Shown here piece by piece: positions 1-10,709 of a DNA stretch of 64,000 bases. Position numbers and translations under genes: made by a program. The notes under the pieces are model-generated. The model was not told the origin of the DNA and ran no database searches. It worked only from the letters and a program-made list of their open reading frames with translations. Origin of the DNA: Pseudohalioglobus sediminis. GTDB lineage: Bacteria > Pseudomonadota > Gammaproteobacteria > Pseudomonadales > Halieaceae. The DNA lies in the NCBI RefSeq assembly GCF_008370495.1, contig NZ_VTUX01000001.1, forward strand, positions 806,001-870,000, read 5' to 3'. Each line of letters opens with the position of its first letter. Positions within the stretch are counted from its first letter, which is position 1.

Positions 1-66
1 GCCGAGACGGCGGATGTCGCCGGCGTGCAGAAAGTCGTGAAACTGTTTGAACTGATCGAACAGTGA
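1..66 (+). CDS. C-terminal end of a BON-domain protein (partial)
   Basis: An open frame enters from the left edge and ends at TGA 64-66, giving a 21-residue tail that contains VAGVQKVVKLFELIEQ. This resembles the last strand and helix of BON domains in periplasmic or outer-membrane lipoproteins of the DolP/YraP type, which typically end in a VxxVxxVVKxFEY-like motif. It converges on rnhB, with only 14 bases between the two stop codons. The body of the gene lies outside the window, so signal peptide, lipobox and domain number cannot be judged. The BON assignment rests on a short tail and is tentative. Confidence 0.5.
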   Translation, partial: AETADVAGVQKVVKLFELIEQ

Positions 67-80
67 AGCAGAGGCACGCT

Positions 81-683
81 TTAGCCGGATTCACCCAATA
101 ACGCGCGCACCGGGGCAAAACTCCGGCGATGAGCCGGCGTGACACCCAGCTCGCGCAGTGCTGACAGATGCGCTGCAGTAGGGTAACCCTTGTGTGCAGC
201 AAAACCGTAACCGGGATAGCGCTCCTCAAGTTCCACCAGTTCCGCGTCCCGCTGTACCTTGGCCAGTATCGATGCAGCTGCGATTGCCGGCACCCGGTTG
301 TCCCCTTTCACCACCGGCTCGGCCGCGTAGGACCACTGCGGCAGGCGATTACCATCAACCAGCACGTAGCCTGGTTGTGGCTGCAGCGCCTCTACCGCGC
401 GTTTCATCGCCAGCAGGGACGCCTGCAGAATGTTCAGGCGATCTATTTCCTCTACCGTTGCCCGCGCCACCGACCAGGCAAGCGCATGTGCCCGAATGGC
501 CAGCGCCAGTTCCTCCCGCCGCGCCGCTGAAAGGCGCTTGGAGTCGCGCAGACCGGCAATCGGATGTTGCGGATCGAGGATCACGGCCGCGGCCACCACG
601 TCACCTGCCAGCGGCCCGCGCCCTACCTCATCGACGCCGGCGATGTCATCACCGGCATAGGCCTGCTGGAAAAGATCATCCAC
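81..683 (-). CDS. rnhB: Ribonuclease HII
   Basis: RNase HII hydrolyses RNA in RNA/DNA hybrids and nicks at misincorporated ribonucleotides in the cytoplasm. The 200-residue product has the family signature [12 protein letters not shown] near residues 18-29 (first catalytic Asp/Glu), VLVDGN around residue 108 and a later conserved Asp in KVQRDAE. The open frame extends further upstream, but that part overlaps lpxB and has no family similarity. I chose GTG at 683 because it precedes [11 protein letters not shown] directly and has GGGAG about 11 bases upstream. It overlaps the lpxB stop by 8 bases, indicating translational coupling. It is the last gene of the envelope run; dnaE, the common next gene, does not follow. 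Confidence 0.93.
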   Translation of the reverse strand: MDDLFQQAYAGDDIAGVDEVGRGPLAGDVVAAAVILDPQHPIAGLRDSKRLSAARREELALAIRAHALAWSVARATVEEIDRLNILQASLLAMKRAVEALQPQPGYVLVDGNRLPQWSYAAEPVVKGDNRVPAIAAASILAKVQRDAELVELEERYPGYGFAAHKGYPTAAHLSALRELGVTPAHRRSFAPVRALLGESG

Positions 684-1845
684 GGTTGGCGCTACTCCCG
701 AGCAACTCCAACAAGGCCTCGGCGCAGATGCTGGCATAATCCCGCGCCAGCTCGCGGTGCATGGCGTCAAAAGCCTGCAGCTGTTCAGCCGCGTCGCTGC
801 CGCCTCCGAGCAGGGGTGCCACGGCATCCGCCAGTCCCTGCGGGCTGGCCGCATCCTGCAGCAATTCTGGCACCAGCGCCCGACCCGCGAGCACATTGGG
901 CAGGGCAGCGTATTCCGTGTGCACCAGGCGGGTGATCAGCCACCAGGACAACGCGCCCATCCGGTAGGCGACTACCATCGGCCGTTTCAGCAGCGCTGCC
1001 TCAAGCGTGGCGGTACCGGATGCCAGCAGCACGGCTGTCGCCGCTGCCATGACTTCTCGTGAACGCCCCGACACCAGATTTACCGGCAGGTCAGGGTACT
1101 CTTCAAGCAGCTGGCGCAGTTCCGTCTCCCGCGCCGCATTCGCGGCCGGCATCACCAGGCTGAGTTCAGGTTGAGCGCTCCGCAAACGCCGGGCTGCCTG
1201 CAAGAACAACGGCGCCAGCATACGCACCTCCCCCGAGCGACTACCCGGCAGCAGTGCCAACACCTCGCCAGCTTCGCTCAGGCCCAGCGCCCGTCTCGCT
1301 TCCAGTCGGTCAACAGCGCGGGGCAGCTCATCCGCCAGGGGATGGCCAACAAAACGCACGGGGATATGGTTTTCCCGGTAAATCGCGGTTTCAAAGGGGA
1401 AGAGGCACAGCATCAAATCGACGGACTGGCGTATTTTCTCAATCCTTCCCCGGCGCCAGGCCCAGACCGAGGGGCTCACCAGGTGCGCGGTGGGAATGCC
1501 ACAGTGGCGCAGCTTCCGCTCCAGGCGCAGGTTGAAATCGGGGGAATCGATGCCAAGGAAAATGTCCGGCGGGTTGTCACGAAAATGCTCGAACACCTGG
1601 CGCCGAATGCGCAGCAGTTCCGGCAGCCGCTTGAGGGGCTCGACAAACCCCATCACCGACAGTCGCTCCATGGGAAACATGCTGCTCAGGCCCTGCGCTT
1701 CCATCAGCGGACCGCCAATGCCTTCTACAACGAGCTTGTCACAGTGCGCGGCAAGCGCTGCAAGGACGCGGGAGCCCAGGATGTCACCAGAGGCTTCACC
1801 GGCGAGTACGCCGACCCTCAGCGTGCCCTGCCGATTACGCTGCAC
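676..1845 (-). CDS. lpxB: Lipid-A-disaccharide synthase
   Basis: LpxB (GT19) joins UDP-2,3-diacylglucosamine to 2,3-diacylglucosamine 1-phosphate to make the beta-1',6 lipid A disaccharide at the inner membrane. The 389-residue product has GEASGD near residue 17, [17 protein letters not shown] and LPGSR, all typical of LpxB, and is of usual length. GTG at 1845 overlaps the lpxA stop (TAGTG), so it is probably translated by coupling. The lpxD-fabZ-lpxA-lpxB order is the classic proteobacterial lipid A set. Confidence 0.97.
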   Translation of the reverse strand: MQRNRQGTLRVGVLAGEASGDILGSRVLAALAAHCDKLVVEGIGGPLMEAQGLSSMFPMERLSVMGFVEPLKRLPELLRIRRQVFEHFRDNPPDIFLGIDSPDFNLRLERKLRHCGIPTAHLVSPSVWAWRRGRIEKIRQSVDLMLCLFPFETAIYRENHIPVRFVGHPLADELPRAVDRLEARRALGLSEAGEVLALLPGSRSGEVRMLAPLFLQAARRLRSAQPELSLVMPAANAARETELRQLLEEYPDLPVNLVSGRSREVMAAATAVLLASGTATLEAALLKRPMVVAYRMGALSWWLITRLVHTEYAALPNVLAGRALVPELLQDAASPQGLADAVAPLLGGGSDAAEQLQAFDAMHRELARDYASICAEALLELLGSSANRG

Positions 1846-2615
1846 TAGCGCACGATGCCTCGCTCTGAGGCACGAATGGAATCGATCAGCACCTGCACCT
1901 CAGGGGTTTCGCTGAGCATGGTCTCCAGGCGCTGCAGGGCGATATCGAGAGTCAGCCCCTGTCGATAGAGAATCTTGAATGCGCGGCGCAACTGGCTGAT
2001 CGCCTCCGACGAGAAACCACGGCGCCGCAGACCCTCTGTATTGATGGTCTTGGCCTCGGCCGGAGAACCACTAACCGTAATGTAAGCGGGCACATCCTTA
2101 CCTATCGCGGTGCCCATGCCGCTGAAGCTGTGCGCACCGATCTTGCAGAACTGGTGCACCAGGGTATAGCCACTGAGAATAGCCCAGTCGCCTATGTGCA
2201 CATGACCGGCAAGCGCCGTATTGTTGACCAGTATGGTGTGATTACCCAGCACCGAATCGTGGCCAATGTGGGCATAGGCCATGATCAGGTTGTGATCGCC
2301 GATAGTGGTTTCGGAACGATCCTGCACCGTACCCCGGTGAATCGTTACATTCTCTCGAATGACGTTGTCGTCACCGATCACCAAACGGGTAGGTTCGTTG
2401 CGATACTTGAGGTCCGGTGTGGCCTCACCAATGCTGGAAAACTGGTAAATATGATTCCGGGCCCCGATACGGGTCGGGCCACGAATCACCACGTGCGGCT
2501 CAATGATGGTGCCGGGGCCGATCTCGACGTCCGGCCCCACCAGGGACCAGGGTCCCACGGTGACATCATCGGCCAGGCGCGCCGACGGATCTACGATAGC
2601 GCTCTCGTGGATCAT
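1845..2615 (-). CDS. lpxA: UDP-N-acetylglucosamine O-acyltransferase
   Basis: LpxA transfers a 3-hydroxyacyl chain from ACP to UDP-GlcNAc, the first step of lipid A synthesis. The 256-residue protein is a left-handed beta helix of hexapeptide repeats with the active-site region [11 protein letters not shown], which carries the catalytic His, and TIHRGT. The frame also has an ATG at 2627. I chose ATG at 2615 because [12 protein letters not shown] aligns with the usual LpxA N-terminus and this ATG overlaps the fabZ stop (ATGA). Confidence 0.95.
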   Translation of the reverse strand: MIHESAIVDPSARLADDVTVGPWSLVGPDVEIGPGTIIEPHVVIRGPTRIGARNHIYQFSSIGEATPDLKYRNEPTRLVIGDDNVIRENVTIHRGTVQDRSETTIGDHNLIMAYAHIGHDSVLGNHTILVNNTALAGHVHIGDWAILSGYTLVHQFCKIGAHSFSGMGTAIGKDVPAYITVSGSPAEAKTINTEGLRRRGFSSEAISQLRRAFKILYRQGLTLDIALQRLETMLSETPEVQVLIDSIRASERGIVR

Positions 2616-3040
2616 CGATCCGCGCATAGAATCGTGGCCGAGGCGGCGAGTTCGCCATCCACATCGGAGCTGACGTTGAACTTCCAGATCCCACGGCGGC
2701 TGGAAACGATCGCAGCGCGCAGCATCACCCGGTCTCCGGGCACACAGGGGCGCTTGAAACGCAGGTTGTCGGCACCGACGAAATAGTAGATGGAACCGTC
2801 CGCCGGGGTCTTGTTCATGCTCTTGAAGCCGAGTATGCCCGCTGCCTGGGCCATCGCCTCAACCAGCAGCACACCCGGAAACACCGGCTCGTCCGGGAAG
2901 TGCCCGTCGAAAAAGGGCTCGTTGATGCTCAGGTTCTTGTAGGCGACGATGGATTCACCGAGTTCTATTTCCACCACCCTGTCCACCAGCAGGAAGGGGT
3001 ACCGGTGAGGCAGGTACGTGCGGATTTCATCGATTTGCAT
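2612..3040 (-). CDS. fabZ: 3-hydroxyacyl-ACP dehydratase FabZ
   Basis: FabZ dehydrates 3-hydroxyacyl-ACP in type II fatty acid synthesis and competes with LpxA/LpxD for hydroxyacyl-ACP, which explains its place here. The 142-residue hot-dog fold has [13 protein letters not shown] at residues 9-21 and [19 protein letters not shown] with the catalytic His; the catalytic Glu follows in VEAMAQ. The frame stays open further upstream, but family similarity begins at [12 protein letters not shown], so ATG 3040 is taken. The gap to lpxD is 55 bases and the 3' end overlaps lpxA. Confidence 0.96.
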   Translation of the reverse strand: MQIDEIRTYLPHRYPFLLVDRVVEIELGESIVAYKNLSINEPFFDGHFPDEPVFPGVLLVEAMAQAAGILGFKSMNKTPADGSIYYFVGADNLRFKRPCVPGDRVMLRAAIVSSRRGIWKFNVSSDVDGELAASATILCADR

Positions 3041-3095
3041 AGTGCGTGGATCCTTTTGCTTCGCCAACCGCGTCAGGGTTGCGCCGGACCCGCTA

Positions 3096-4103
3096 TCACT
3101 GTTTCTTTTCCAGGGCGGCCAGGCGTTGCTGAATGCGTTCAAGCTGTGAGAAACGAACGGCGCTCTTGCGCCATTCACGGGTAGTCGCCATTGGAGTACC
3201 CGAAGAGTACGATCCGGGTTCGGTGATCGACCTTGTGACCATGGTCATGCCGGTCACATGCACGCCATCACAAATCTCCACATGGCCAACGACGCCAACA
3301 CCTCCAGCCAACGTACAATTAGCGCCTATAATCGTGCTTCCGGCCAGACCGGTGCAACCGGCGATCGCGGTATTTTTTCCGATGCGGCAGTTGTGCGCTA
3401 TCTGCACCAGGTTGTCGATAATCGCGCCATCCTCGATCACGGTGTCATCCAGCGCACCCCTGTCGATGGTGGTGCAGGCGCCAATCTCGACATCATCGCC
3501 AATGCTGACCCCGCCCAGCTGATGGATTTTTTCCCATCCCCCCGGGCCCGGCGCAAAGCCGAACCCGTCGGCGCCAAGCACGGCCTGGCTGTGTACACGA
3601 CAACGGGCACCGAGTTTGACGTTGTGGTAGATCACGACGCCCGGCTGGATGCGCGTACCGGCTCCGATCTCGGTGTTGTGGCCGATATAGGCGTTAGCGC
3701 CAATCGACGCGCCGCTGCCCACCCTGGCCCCCGCCTCGACCACTGCATTGGGCCCAATACTGGCATCGTTCGCTATAACAGCCCCTGGAGACACGGTGGC
3801 CGCGGGGTGTATGCCTTCCGGTTGTGCAGGCGACCGATCAAACAGGGCCGTGGATCGGGCAAAGGCGAGGTAGGGATCCGCCGTGGCCAGCGTCGCGACG
3901 GGACACTGCGACGCCAGGTCAGGATGCAATATCACTGCCGCGGCGCGCGTATCCAGCAACTGGCTTGCATACTTCTTGTTGGAGAGGAAGCTGATGTCAT
4001 CCGGCCCCGCACTGGCCAGTGTGGCCAGTCCGGACACGGTGCGCTGGGCGTCGCCGTCCAGCTGCAGGTCAAATCGCTGCGCCAGCTCCCCCAGGGTAAT
4101 CAC
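3096..4103 (-). CDS. lpxD: UDP-3-O-(3-hydroxyacyl)glucosamine N-acyltransferase
   Basis: LpxD N-acylates UDP-3-O-acylglucosamine, the third step of lipid A synthesis. The 335-residue product has an N-terminal uridine-binding domain (about residues 1-100, [17 protein letters not shown]), a hexapeptide beta helix ([38 protein letters not shown] with the catalytic His) and a C-terminal helix ending [15 protein letters not shown]. The start is GTG at 4103, seven bases after the skp stop. Length and domain order are normal. Confidence 0.96.
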   Translation of the reverse strand: MITLGELAQRFDLQLDGDAQRTVSGLATLASAGPDDISFLSNKKYASQLLDTRAAAVILHPDLASQCPVATLATADPYLAFARSTALFDRSPAQPEGIHPAATVSPGAVIANDASIGPNAVVEAGARVGSGASIGANAYIGHNTEIGAGTRIQPGVVIYHNVKLGARCRVHSQAVLGADGFGFAPGPGGWEKIHQLGGVSIGDDVEIGACTTIDRGALDDTVIEDGAIIDNLVQIAHNCRIGKNTAIAGCTGLAGSTIIGANCTLAGGVGVVGHVEICDGVHVTGMTMVTRSITEPGSYSSGTPMATTREWRKSAVRFSQLERIQQRLAALEKKQ

Positions 4104-4110
4104 CCGATGC

Positions 4111-4629
4111 TTACTCCGCTGCGACCTGATTCAGCTTGTCAGTCACCTTGGCAGTGATGCTGTAACCGGCATCCGCGTGGATCACGGATGCGCGCTGCAG
4201 CAGCAGGCCAATACCTTCAGTGGTAATCAGCTCGCGCAGGACTTCCTGCACCTTCGGCGACATCTCCTGCAACAGCGCCTGGCCGGCTGCCTGCTCGGCC
4301 TGTTGCAGCTTGCCGGTCACATGCTCCAGGTCAGATTGCTTGCTTGCCAGCTTCTGGCGCGCAGACACCTGCTGCTCCTGGCTCATCACCGCAGCGTCTT
4401 TCTGGAACTTTTTCACCAGTTCGTCAAATTCCTTCTTCAGTTTATCGAACTCGGCTTTATCGGCCTTGTAGTCGTCGCCATTGCGAACTTCCGTGAGTCG
4501 CTTCTGCGCCACGTCGGTCTGCAGGATAGCCTCCTGCAGGTTTACCACCGCGATCTTGCCCTGGGCAAGCGCCAGCGATGGCAGGGTCAGGGCCACGGTG
4601 GCCAGTGCAATTTTCAAAAATCTAGACAC
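4111..4629 (-). CDS. skp: Periplasmic chaperone Skp/OmpH
   Basis: Skp holds unfolded outer-membrane proteins in the periplasm on their way to BamA. The 172-residue product has a signal peptide (SRFLKIALATVALTLPSLALAQ), the GKIAVVNLQEAILQTDVAQ start of the mature protein and a long helical, Lys/Glu/Gln-rich tentacle. An upstream ATG (4716) lies inside bamA. GTG at 4629, with GGAGA about 6 bases upstream and directly before the signal peptide, is the better start. The bamA-skp-lpxD order is conserved. Confidence 0.93.
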   Translation of the reverse strand: MSRFLKIALATVALTLPSLALAQGKIAVVNLQEAILQTDVAQKRLTEVRNGDDYKADKAEFDKLKKEFDELVKKFQKDAAVMSQEQQVSARQKLASKQSDLEHVTGKLQQAEQAAGQALLQEMSPKVQEVLRELITTEGIGLLLQRASVIHADAGYSITAKVTDKLNQVAAE

Positions 4630-4657
4630 GTTTCTCTCCAGTTGTAGCAATAAAAAA

Positions 4658-7261
4658 TCAGAATCCGCGGCCCAGTGTGAACTGGAAGGCCTCTTCCTCG
4701 TCGTCATCACCCGCATTAAGCGGCTTGGCGAGGCTGAAAGTCATCGGCCCGAAGCCGGTTATCCAGGTCACACCAACTCCCACCGAGTAACGCAGTTCAT
4801 CGGCGTCCACGTCAAAGCAGTTGATCTGTTGCGCCGAACACTGCGTGTTGAATACGTTACCCGCATCGATGAAGAAAGCAGAGCGCAGCTTGCTCTGGTC
4901 CTTGATGAAAGGCAGCGGGAACAGCAGCTCGGCACTGCCCTCAATCAGCACATTGCCCCCGAAGGGGTCGGGATCGTCGCGAAGTGTCTCCACACCAAGC
5001 TTGCCGTCGCGCCCGACATAGCCGAACTCGCCCAGTTCCGTCGCATTGCCGTCCTCATTGACCGCAGCCACCGACTGGCGAGCGTCGTACAGCTCGGCCG
5101 GGGTTGATCGCGGACCCAGCGTGTTGCTCTCGAAACCGCGCACAGAGCCGAAGCCGCCGGCATAAAAGTGCTCATAGAACGGCAACTCCGTGGTGTCGCC
5201 GTAACCGTCTCCGTAGCCCAGTTCACCGCGCAGGCGCAGCGTCCAGGTGCGCGTCACCGGGAAGTATATCTCGCCGCGATAACTGAGCTTGTAAAACTCC
5301 AGGTCCGAGCCCGGGATGGCCACTTCCAGAGCCACGGAATTGGCGGTGCCACGGGTTGCCATACGGCCGCGATTCAGCGTGGATTGGCTCCAGCTTGCGG
5401 TTATCGTCCAGTTCAGGAACTCGTCGCCATTTTCATCCAGGAAACCCGGTTCGGACGGGGGAGTCAGGAAACTCGGCGGTATGGTGTCAATCGGCTGCAC
5501 GGTTTCCGGACCGGCGAACAGGCCGGTCGGGAAGCCGTTCTCGTCGTAGATCTCGGTGCTTTCAAACCAGTAATCCACAGACCTGTCCAGGCGCGGACTG
5601 GCCTTGATTTCCTGCACGGCGAACCGGCCCGCCGTAATCTCGGTATCGGAGACCCCGAAACTGAACCCCAGACGCTGGGTTTCCTTGATCGGGTAGCCAA
5701 AGTTCAGGGCGCCACCGAGCGTATCCGTGGTGTAGCTGGCCACGTTCACTTCCGAGAGGTCGGTGGAACGGTAGTAGACATTGAAGCCGCGGCTAACGCC
5801 GTCCTCAGTGAAATACGGGTTGGTATAACTGAAGTTATACAGGTCCTGGTAACGCGACGAGTTCAAGCTGATACCCACTCGCTTCCCCGTGCCCAGGAAG
5901 TTGTCCTGCTGCAGGTTCAGGCCGAGGATGAGGCCCGCATCCTGGGCGTAACCGAAGCTCGCACCGATGCTGCCGGAGGATTGCTCTTCCACCTCGAATT
6001 CCACATCGATCAGGTCATCGTGGCCGGGCACCTGTGGGGTTTCCACGCTCGCCCTGCTGAAGTAGCCGAGCCGCTCAAGCCGGATTCGTGATTGCTCGAT
6101 CTTCGCCGACGAGGCCGGCGCACTCTCCATCTGGCGCATTTCGCGACGCAGTACGTCGTCCGCCGTCTTCTGGTTGCCCTTGAAGCTGATGCGACGCACG
6201 TACGTGCGCTTGCCGGGGTCGACGAAGAACTTGAGGGCAACCACGTTGCTGCCTTCCTCAATTTCGGGAATACCCGTCACCTTGGCAAAGTTGTAGCCCT
6301 CATTACCCAGCCGGCGAGTCAGGTACTCTTCCGTGGAGGTCACCAGTTGCTGGGAGAAAGTCTGGCCTTCGGCAACCAGCAGGAATCGGCGCAGGTCCTC
6401 TTCCGGCAGCACCAGGTCACCGGACAGGTCGACCTCACCCAGGGTAAATTTCTCGCCCTCGGTAACGTTTGCGGTGATATAGACCTCTTCCTTGTTCGGC
6501 GACACCGAAACCTGCGTCGAATCAATACGAAACTGCAGATAACCGCGATCCATATAGTAGGAAGTCAAGGCCTCCAGGTCACCGGTCAGCTTTTCCCGGG
6601 AATACTTGTCGTCATTGGTAAAGAAGGACAATAGCCCGGTGGTGCGCAGTTCGAAAATCTCGCCGAGTTCCTCGTCGTCAAAGACTTCGTTACCGACCAC
6701 GTTGATATGCTTGATGGAGGCAACCGTGCCCTCGTCCACGTCGATATTGATGGTTACCCGGTTGCGGGGCTCTGGCAGGACCTCGGTTTCGATATTGGCG
6801 TCATAGCGCCCCTGCTGTACATACTGGCGCTGCAGTTCCATCTGCATGCCTTCCAGTGTGGAGCGCTGGAATACCTGCCCGACCGCCAATCCCGCGCCCT
6901 TGAGGCCGTCTAGCAGGGCTTCTGTCTCAATCGCCTTGTTACCTTCGATGTTGATCTCGGTGATACTGGGCCGCTCGGCGACCACGACTACCAGTACGTT
7001 ACCGTCACGGCCGATGCGAATATCGTCGAAGTTACCGGTCGCGAACAGGCTGCGCGCAGAGGCGCGAACGGCGTATTCGTCCACCAGGTCTCCCACCCCG
7101 ACGGGCAGGGAGGCAAACACGCTGCCTGCGGAGATGCGCTGCAGGCCCTCCACACGAATATCGGAAATAATGAACGTCTCCGCGGAGGCTAGCGGCGCCC
7201 ACAGGACAAGGGCCAGCACCAGATATTTGGATAGTCGTCTAATCAAAATTCCATCAACCAA
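4658..7261 (-). CDS. bamA: Outer membrane protein assembly factor BamA
   Basis: BamA is the Omp85 core of the BAM complex, inserting beta-barrel proteins into the outer membrane. The 867 residues hold a signal peptide (LVLALVLWAPLASA), five POTRA domains (roughly 25-425) and a 16-strand barrel ending in the aromatic FQFTLGRGF. It is longer than the roughly 790-810 residues usual in enterics; the extra length is in barrel loops, for instance a Pro/Glu-rich stretch near residues 560-610. The start is uncertain: TTG 7261 and TTG 7246 both precede the signal peptide and neither has a strong ribosome binding site. Confidence 0.96.
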   Translation of the reverse strand: MVDGILIRRLSKYLVLALVLWAPLASAETFIISDIRVEGLQRISAGSVFASLPVGVGDLVDEYAVRASARSLFATGNFDDIRIGRDGNVLVVVVAERPSITEINIEGNKAIETEALLDGLKGAGLAVGQVFQRSTLEGMQMELQRQYVQQGRYDANIETEVLPEPRNRVTINIDVDEGTVASIKHINVVGNEVFDDEELGEIFELRTTGLLSFFTNDDKYSREKLTGDLEALTSYYMDRGYLQFRIDSTQVSVSPNKEEVYITANVTEGEKFTLGEVDLSGDLVLPEEDLRRFLLVAEGQTFSQQLVTSTEEYLTRRLGNEGYNFAKVTGIPEIEEGSNVVALKFFVDPGKRTYVRRISFKGNQKTADDVLRREMRQMESAPASSAKIEQSRIRLERLGYFSRASVETPQVPGHDDLIDVEFEVEEQSSGSIGASFGYAQDAGLILGLNLQQDNFLGTGKRVGISLNSSRYQDLYNFSYTNPYFTEDGVSRGFNVYYRSTDLSEVNVASYTTDTLGGALNFGYPIKETQRLGFSFGVSDTEITAGRFAVQEIKASPRLDRSVDYWFESTEIYDENGFPTGLFAGPETVQPIDTIPPSFLTPPSEPGFLDENGDEFLNWTITASWSQSTLNRGRMATRGTANSVALEVAIPGSDLEFYKLSYRGEIYFPVTRTWTLRLRGELGYGDGYGDTTELPFYEHFYAGGFGSVRGFESNTLGPRSTPAELYDARQSVAAVNEDGNATELGEFGYVGRDGKLGVETLRDDPDPFGGNVLIEGSAELLFPLPFIKDQSKLRSAFFIDAGNVFNTQCSAQQINCFDVDADELRYSVGVGVTWITGFGPMTFSLAKPLNAGDDDEEEAFQFTLGRGF

Positions 7262-7303
7262 CGGAGCCGTCTGCGATTAACATTGTCGCCACACTGCACG
7301 TAT

Positions 7304-8659
7304 TTACAGACGGGTAAAATCGTTATAAAGGGCCAGCATCATTAATCCCAGCACCATGAACAGGCCAATCTGGTATCCCAGGGCCTGTATTTTCTCAGGT
7401 ACCGGCCGGCCAGCCAATAGCTCTATCGTGTAAAACAACAGGTGCCCACCATCCAGTACCGGGATGGGCAACAGGTTTAGCACGCCAAGGCTGACACTGA
7501 GCAAGGCCAGGAAGCCGATATATGATTCCAGGCCGGACTTGGCCGAGGCGGACGCCACTTTAGCAATGGTGATGGGACCGCTCAAGTTTTTTGGTGATAT
7601 GAGCCCCATAACCATCTTCTTTATGGAGCTCACCGTGAACTCCATCAGTTCCCAGGTCCGCACAACCGCAGCACCTGCCGATTCGAGCGGCCCGCGGGTG
7701 AAGGTACGCACCATCTCCGCAGGCATTTCCGGCAGCGCGACACTGACGCCCACGCGACCAAACACCGTGCCGTCGGCATCTTCCACCGGCTCAGGCACCA
7801 CAACAGCCTGCTGCTGGCGTCCCTCTCGCTCGATATCCAGGGTGATTGGCTCACCGGGCCGGGCGCGCACGTGCTCTACCCAGTCCATCCACTTTTCCAT
7901 GGGTTCGCCACCGGCTCGCAGGATGCGGTCCCCGGTGAGCAGGCCGGCCGCGGCAGCGGGACCACCCTCCACTACCTGATCCACAACCGGCGGCACCTCC
8001 GGTGTATACATGGACAGCCCCAGACCACCGAGCAGGTCCGGCTCCTCCTGCGTCGACAACCAGCGGTGTATGGCCGCTTCCGACTCGTACACCATGTCGG
8101 ATTCCGGGTATTTCACCGAGAAGTGGATAGTCCCGGTATCGCCTATGCGGTCGAGCAAAGCGAAATTCAGCGCTTGCCAGGTGGGGGTTTCCTTCCCGTC
8201 CACGGCGATGATTTCCTGGCCGGGTTCCAGCCCGGCCACATCCGCGAGGGAACTCTGCTCCACCTGGCCGATTACCGGCGCATAACCGCGTTCGCCGGCC
8301 ATAAACAGGAACCAGTAAGCCACCACCGCGAGCAGGAGGTTCGCCAGTGGGCCCGCTGCCACCACCGCGATACGTTGCAGCACAGGCTTGCGATTGAAGG
8401 ATTGGTGCAATTGCTCCTCAGGCACGTCTCCTTCGCGCTCATCGAGCATTTTCACGTACCCGCCCAGCGGAATCGCAGCAACCACATACTCGGTGCCAAG
8501 CTTGTCGGTCCAGCTGGTGAGCGGCTTGCCGAAACCGATGGAGAAGCGCAGCACTTTCACGCCGCACTTGCGGGCCACCCAGAAGTGGCCGAATTCATGT
8601 ATGGCCACCAGGATTGCCAGTGTGCCGAGGGTGATCAGGATCGTGTACAGCATGTCCAT
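7304..8659 (-). CDS. rseP: Site-2 intramembrane zinc protease RseP
   Basis: RseP cuts anti-sigma factor RseA within the membrane after DegS, releasing sigma E, and also clears remnant signal peptides. The 451-residue protein has the zinc motif HEFGH near residue 22, two periplasmic PDZ domains (about 115-200 and 205-290) and the third metal-ligand motif LNLLPIPVLDGGHL near the C-terminus. The ATG overlaps the dxr stop by one base (TGATG). The position upstream of bamA is standard. Confidence 0.96.
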   Translation of the reverse strand: MDMLYTILITLGTLAILVAIHEFGHFWVARKCGVKVLRFSIGFGKPLTSWTDKLGTEYVVAAIPLGGYVKMLDEREGDVPEEQLHQSFNRKPVLQRIAVVAAGPLANLLLAVVAYWFLFMAGERGYAPVIGQVEQSSLADVAGLEPGQEIIAVDGKETPTWQALNFALLDRIGDTGTIHFSVKYPESDMVYESEAAIHRWLSTQEEPDLLGGLGLSMYTPEVPPVVDQVVEGGPAAAAGLLTGDRILRAGGEPMEKWMDWVEHVRARPGEPITLDIEREGRQQQAVVVPEPVEDADGTVFGRVGVSVALPEMPAEMVRTFTRGPLESAGAAVVRTWELMEFTVSSIKKMVMGLISPKNLSGPITIAKVASASAKSGLESYIGFLALLSVSLGVLNLLPIPVLDGGHLLFYTIELLAGRPVPEKIQALGYQIGLFMVLGLMMLALYNDFTRL

Positions 8660-9873
8660 CAGGCGAGTGTTGCTTCTGTGGGTCTTCCAGTCATGTCCAC
8701 GAGGTGCGCAGCGGCTGCCGCGCGCGCCTCGGTATCTGCGTTTTCGACCACATCCAGGGTGGTCGGTTCAACTATGGTGACGCGCTCCAGCACCGTCTCG
8801 ATCAGCGCGGGGATGTCGGTAAAGCGGATACGTCCGTTGAGAAACGCATCCACCGCCACTTCGTTCGCCGCGTTACACACGGCCATGGCTGTCCCGCCAG
8901 TGCTGACGGACTCCCGCGCCAGCCTGAGGCAGGGGAAGCGGGCTTCGTCCGGCGCTGTGAAATCCAGGCGGGCTGTGGTCACCAGGTCGAGCGGCGCGAC
9001 CCCGGAATCCACCCGGCCAGGCCAACCCAGCCCGTAGGCGATGGGTGTGCGCATGTCCGGGTTTCCCATCTGTGCCAGCACCGAGCCATCGAGGTACTGC
9101 ACCATGGAGTGAATGATGCTCTGCGGATGCACAATCACATCCACCTGCTCAGCGGGCAGGTTGAATATCCAACAGGCTTCGATGAATTCGAGGCCCTTGT
9201 TCATCAGGCTGGCGGAATCGACGGATATCTTGCGACCCATGGACCAGTTGGGGTGCGCACAGGCCTGGTCCGGTGTGGCCTCCCGCATCTGCTCCCAGCT
9301 CCAGGTGCGAAATGGTCCGCCCGAGGCAGTGAGCAGCACCTTGCTGACGCCTGCCAGACCCGGCCGCGCGTGTTCATCCACGGGCATGCACTGGAAAATC
9401 GCGTTGTGTTCACTGTCTATGGGCAGCAGTCGGGCCCCGGATTCCCTGACGGCCTGCATCAGCAGGTGACCGCCCATCACCAGGGACTCCTTGTTGGCCA
9501 GCAGCAAGGTCTTGCCAGCACGTGCTGCGGCCAGAGTCGAGGGCAGCCCCGCCGCTCCGACAATCGCAGCCATGACACTGTCGACCTCTGCAGCACTGGC
9601 AACCCGACACAGGGCATCCGCGCCGTGCAAGACCTCGGTAGCACTGCCAGCGGGGAGTTGGTCGCGCAGCTGCATTGCGCTGCGTTCGTCCATCATCACC
9701 GCGTAACGGGGGTGAAACGCCAGGCACTGCTCCAGCATGGCTGCCACAGAGCGATTAGCCGCCAGGGCGTAAACGCTGAAGTCAGAGGGGTGACGGGCAA
9801 TCACATCGAGGGTGCTGGCACCAATAGATCCGGTTGAACCGAGCACGCTGACCTGTCGTGGCGCCAATGCCAT
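8659..9873 (-). CDS. dxr: 1-deoxy-D-xylulose 5-phosphate reductoisomerase
   Basis: Dxr (IspC) converts DXP to 2-C-methylerythritol 4-phosphate with NADPH, the first committed MEP-pathway step, feeding undecaprenyl phosphate synthesis by the neighbouring uppS. The 404-residue product has the nucleotide-binding motif [13 protein letters not shown] at residues 11-23, [18 protein letters not shown] and the substrate loop [20 protein letters not shown]. The open frame continues upstream through cdsA without family similarity. ATG 9873, which overlaps the cdsA stop (TAATG), is the start. Confidence 0.96.
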   Translation of the reverse strand: MALAPRQVSVLGSTGSIGASTLDVIARHPSDFSVYALAANRSVAAMLEQCLAFHPRYAVMMDERSAMQLRDQLPAGSATEVLHGADALCRVASAAEVDSVMAAIVGAAGLPSTLAAARAGKTLLLANKESLVMGGHLLMQAVRESGARLLPIDSEHNAIFQCMPVDEHARPGLAGVSKVLLTASGGPFRTWSWEQMREATPDQACAHPNWSMGRKISVDSASLMNKGLEFIEACWIFNLPAEQVDVIVHPQSIIHSMVQYLDGSVLAQMGNPDMRTPIAYGLGWPGRVDSGVAPLDLVTTARLDFTAPDEARFPCLRLARESVSTGGTAMAVCNAANEVAVDAFLNGRIRFTDIPALIETVLERVTIVEPTTLDVVENADTEARAAAAAHLVDMTGRPTEATLA

Positions 9874-10709
9874 TACCAACCCGCCAGCAGCAGACCGAGC
9901 GCAAATACCGGTGCCGCCCCACTGAGACTGTCCAGGCGATCCAGAATGCCGCCGTGGCCTGGCAGCAGGCTGCCGCTGTCCTTGGCGCCGCTCTCGCGCT
10001 TGACCATGCTGACGGTAAGATCCCCCACCACAGATGCCATGCTGGTCGTCAGCGCCACCGCCAGCACTGCCAGCAGCGATATGTGCGCTCCGCGCGCGGG
10101 CAGGGTGTACCACAGCAGCAAGCCGACGGCGGCAACAGCCAGGGCTCCGCCCCAGAAGCCTTCCCAGGTCTTGGCCGGGCTCACGGCTGGCGCCATTTTG
10201 TGCTTACCGAGTGACTTGCCGGCAAAATACGCGCCGATGTCGGCAGCGGCGACCAACAGCACCAGTGTGACCATCAGTGCCCCGCCCCGCGGGTAGCTCA
10301 GCAGGTACACGGCGGCCATCCACGCGGGAGCCAGTACCAGCAAGCCCATCAGGCTGCGCATCATCGGATGACTCCAGATCACGGCACTGGCCGGGTAGCT
10401 TCGCACCCAAAGCAGGGCAAACGACCACCACAGGCAGGCCAGACCCAGAACGGGCTGCACCCGCTCACGGGTCGGCTCCGCGTCCAGTTGGCAGTGAAAA
10501 TACAAGCCAACCATCGCGGCGGCCAGCACCAGCACGTACAGCGCCCGCGCGGGCTTCGCCTCCCACCCGGCCAGGCGCGACCATTCCCAGCCGCCCGCCA
10601 GCACCAGCACAGCAAAAAGCACCGCCAATGCCAGCAGGGGCAGGAACAGGATGCCGGCCAGGAACAGCCCGGCCATGACCAGGGCGGTGACAACGCGCTG
10701 CTTAAGCAT
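9873..10709 (-). CDS. cdsA: Phosphatidate cytidylyltransferase
   Basis: CdsA makes CDP-diacylglycerol from CTP and phosphatidic acid for phospholipid synthesis. The 278-residue polytopic protein begins [19 protein letters not shown] and ends with the CDS signature region [20 protein letters not shown] followed by [17 protein letters not shown] is the other conserved block. About seven or eight membrane segments are visible. ATG 10709 overlaps the uppS stop by 8 bases. Confidence 0.95.
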   Translation of the reverse strand: MLKQRVVTALVMAGLFLAGILFLPLLALAVLFAVLVLAGGWEWSRLAGWEAKPARALYVLVLAAAMVGLYFHCQLDAEPTRERVQPVLGLACLWWSFALLWVRSYPASAVIWSHPMMRSLMGLLVLAPAWMAAVYLLSYPRGGALMVTLVLLVAAADIGAYFAGKSLGKHKMAPAVSPAKTWEGFWGGALAVAAVGLLLWYTLPARGAHISLLAVLAVALTTSMASVVGDLTVSMVKRESGAKDSGSLLPGHGGILDRLDSLSGAAPVFALGLLLAGW

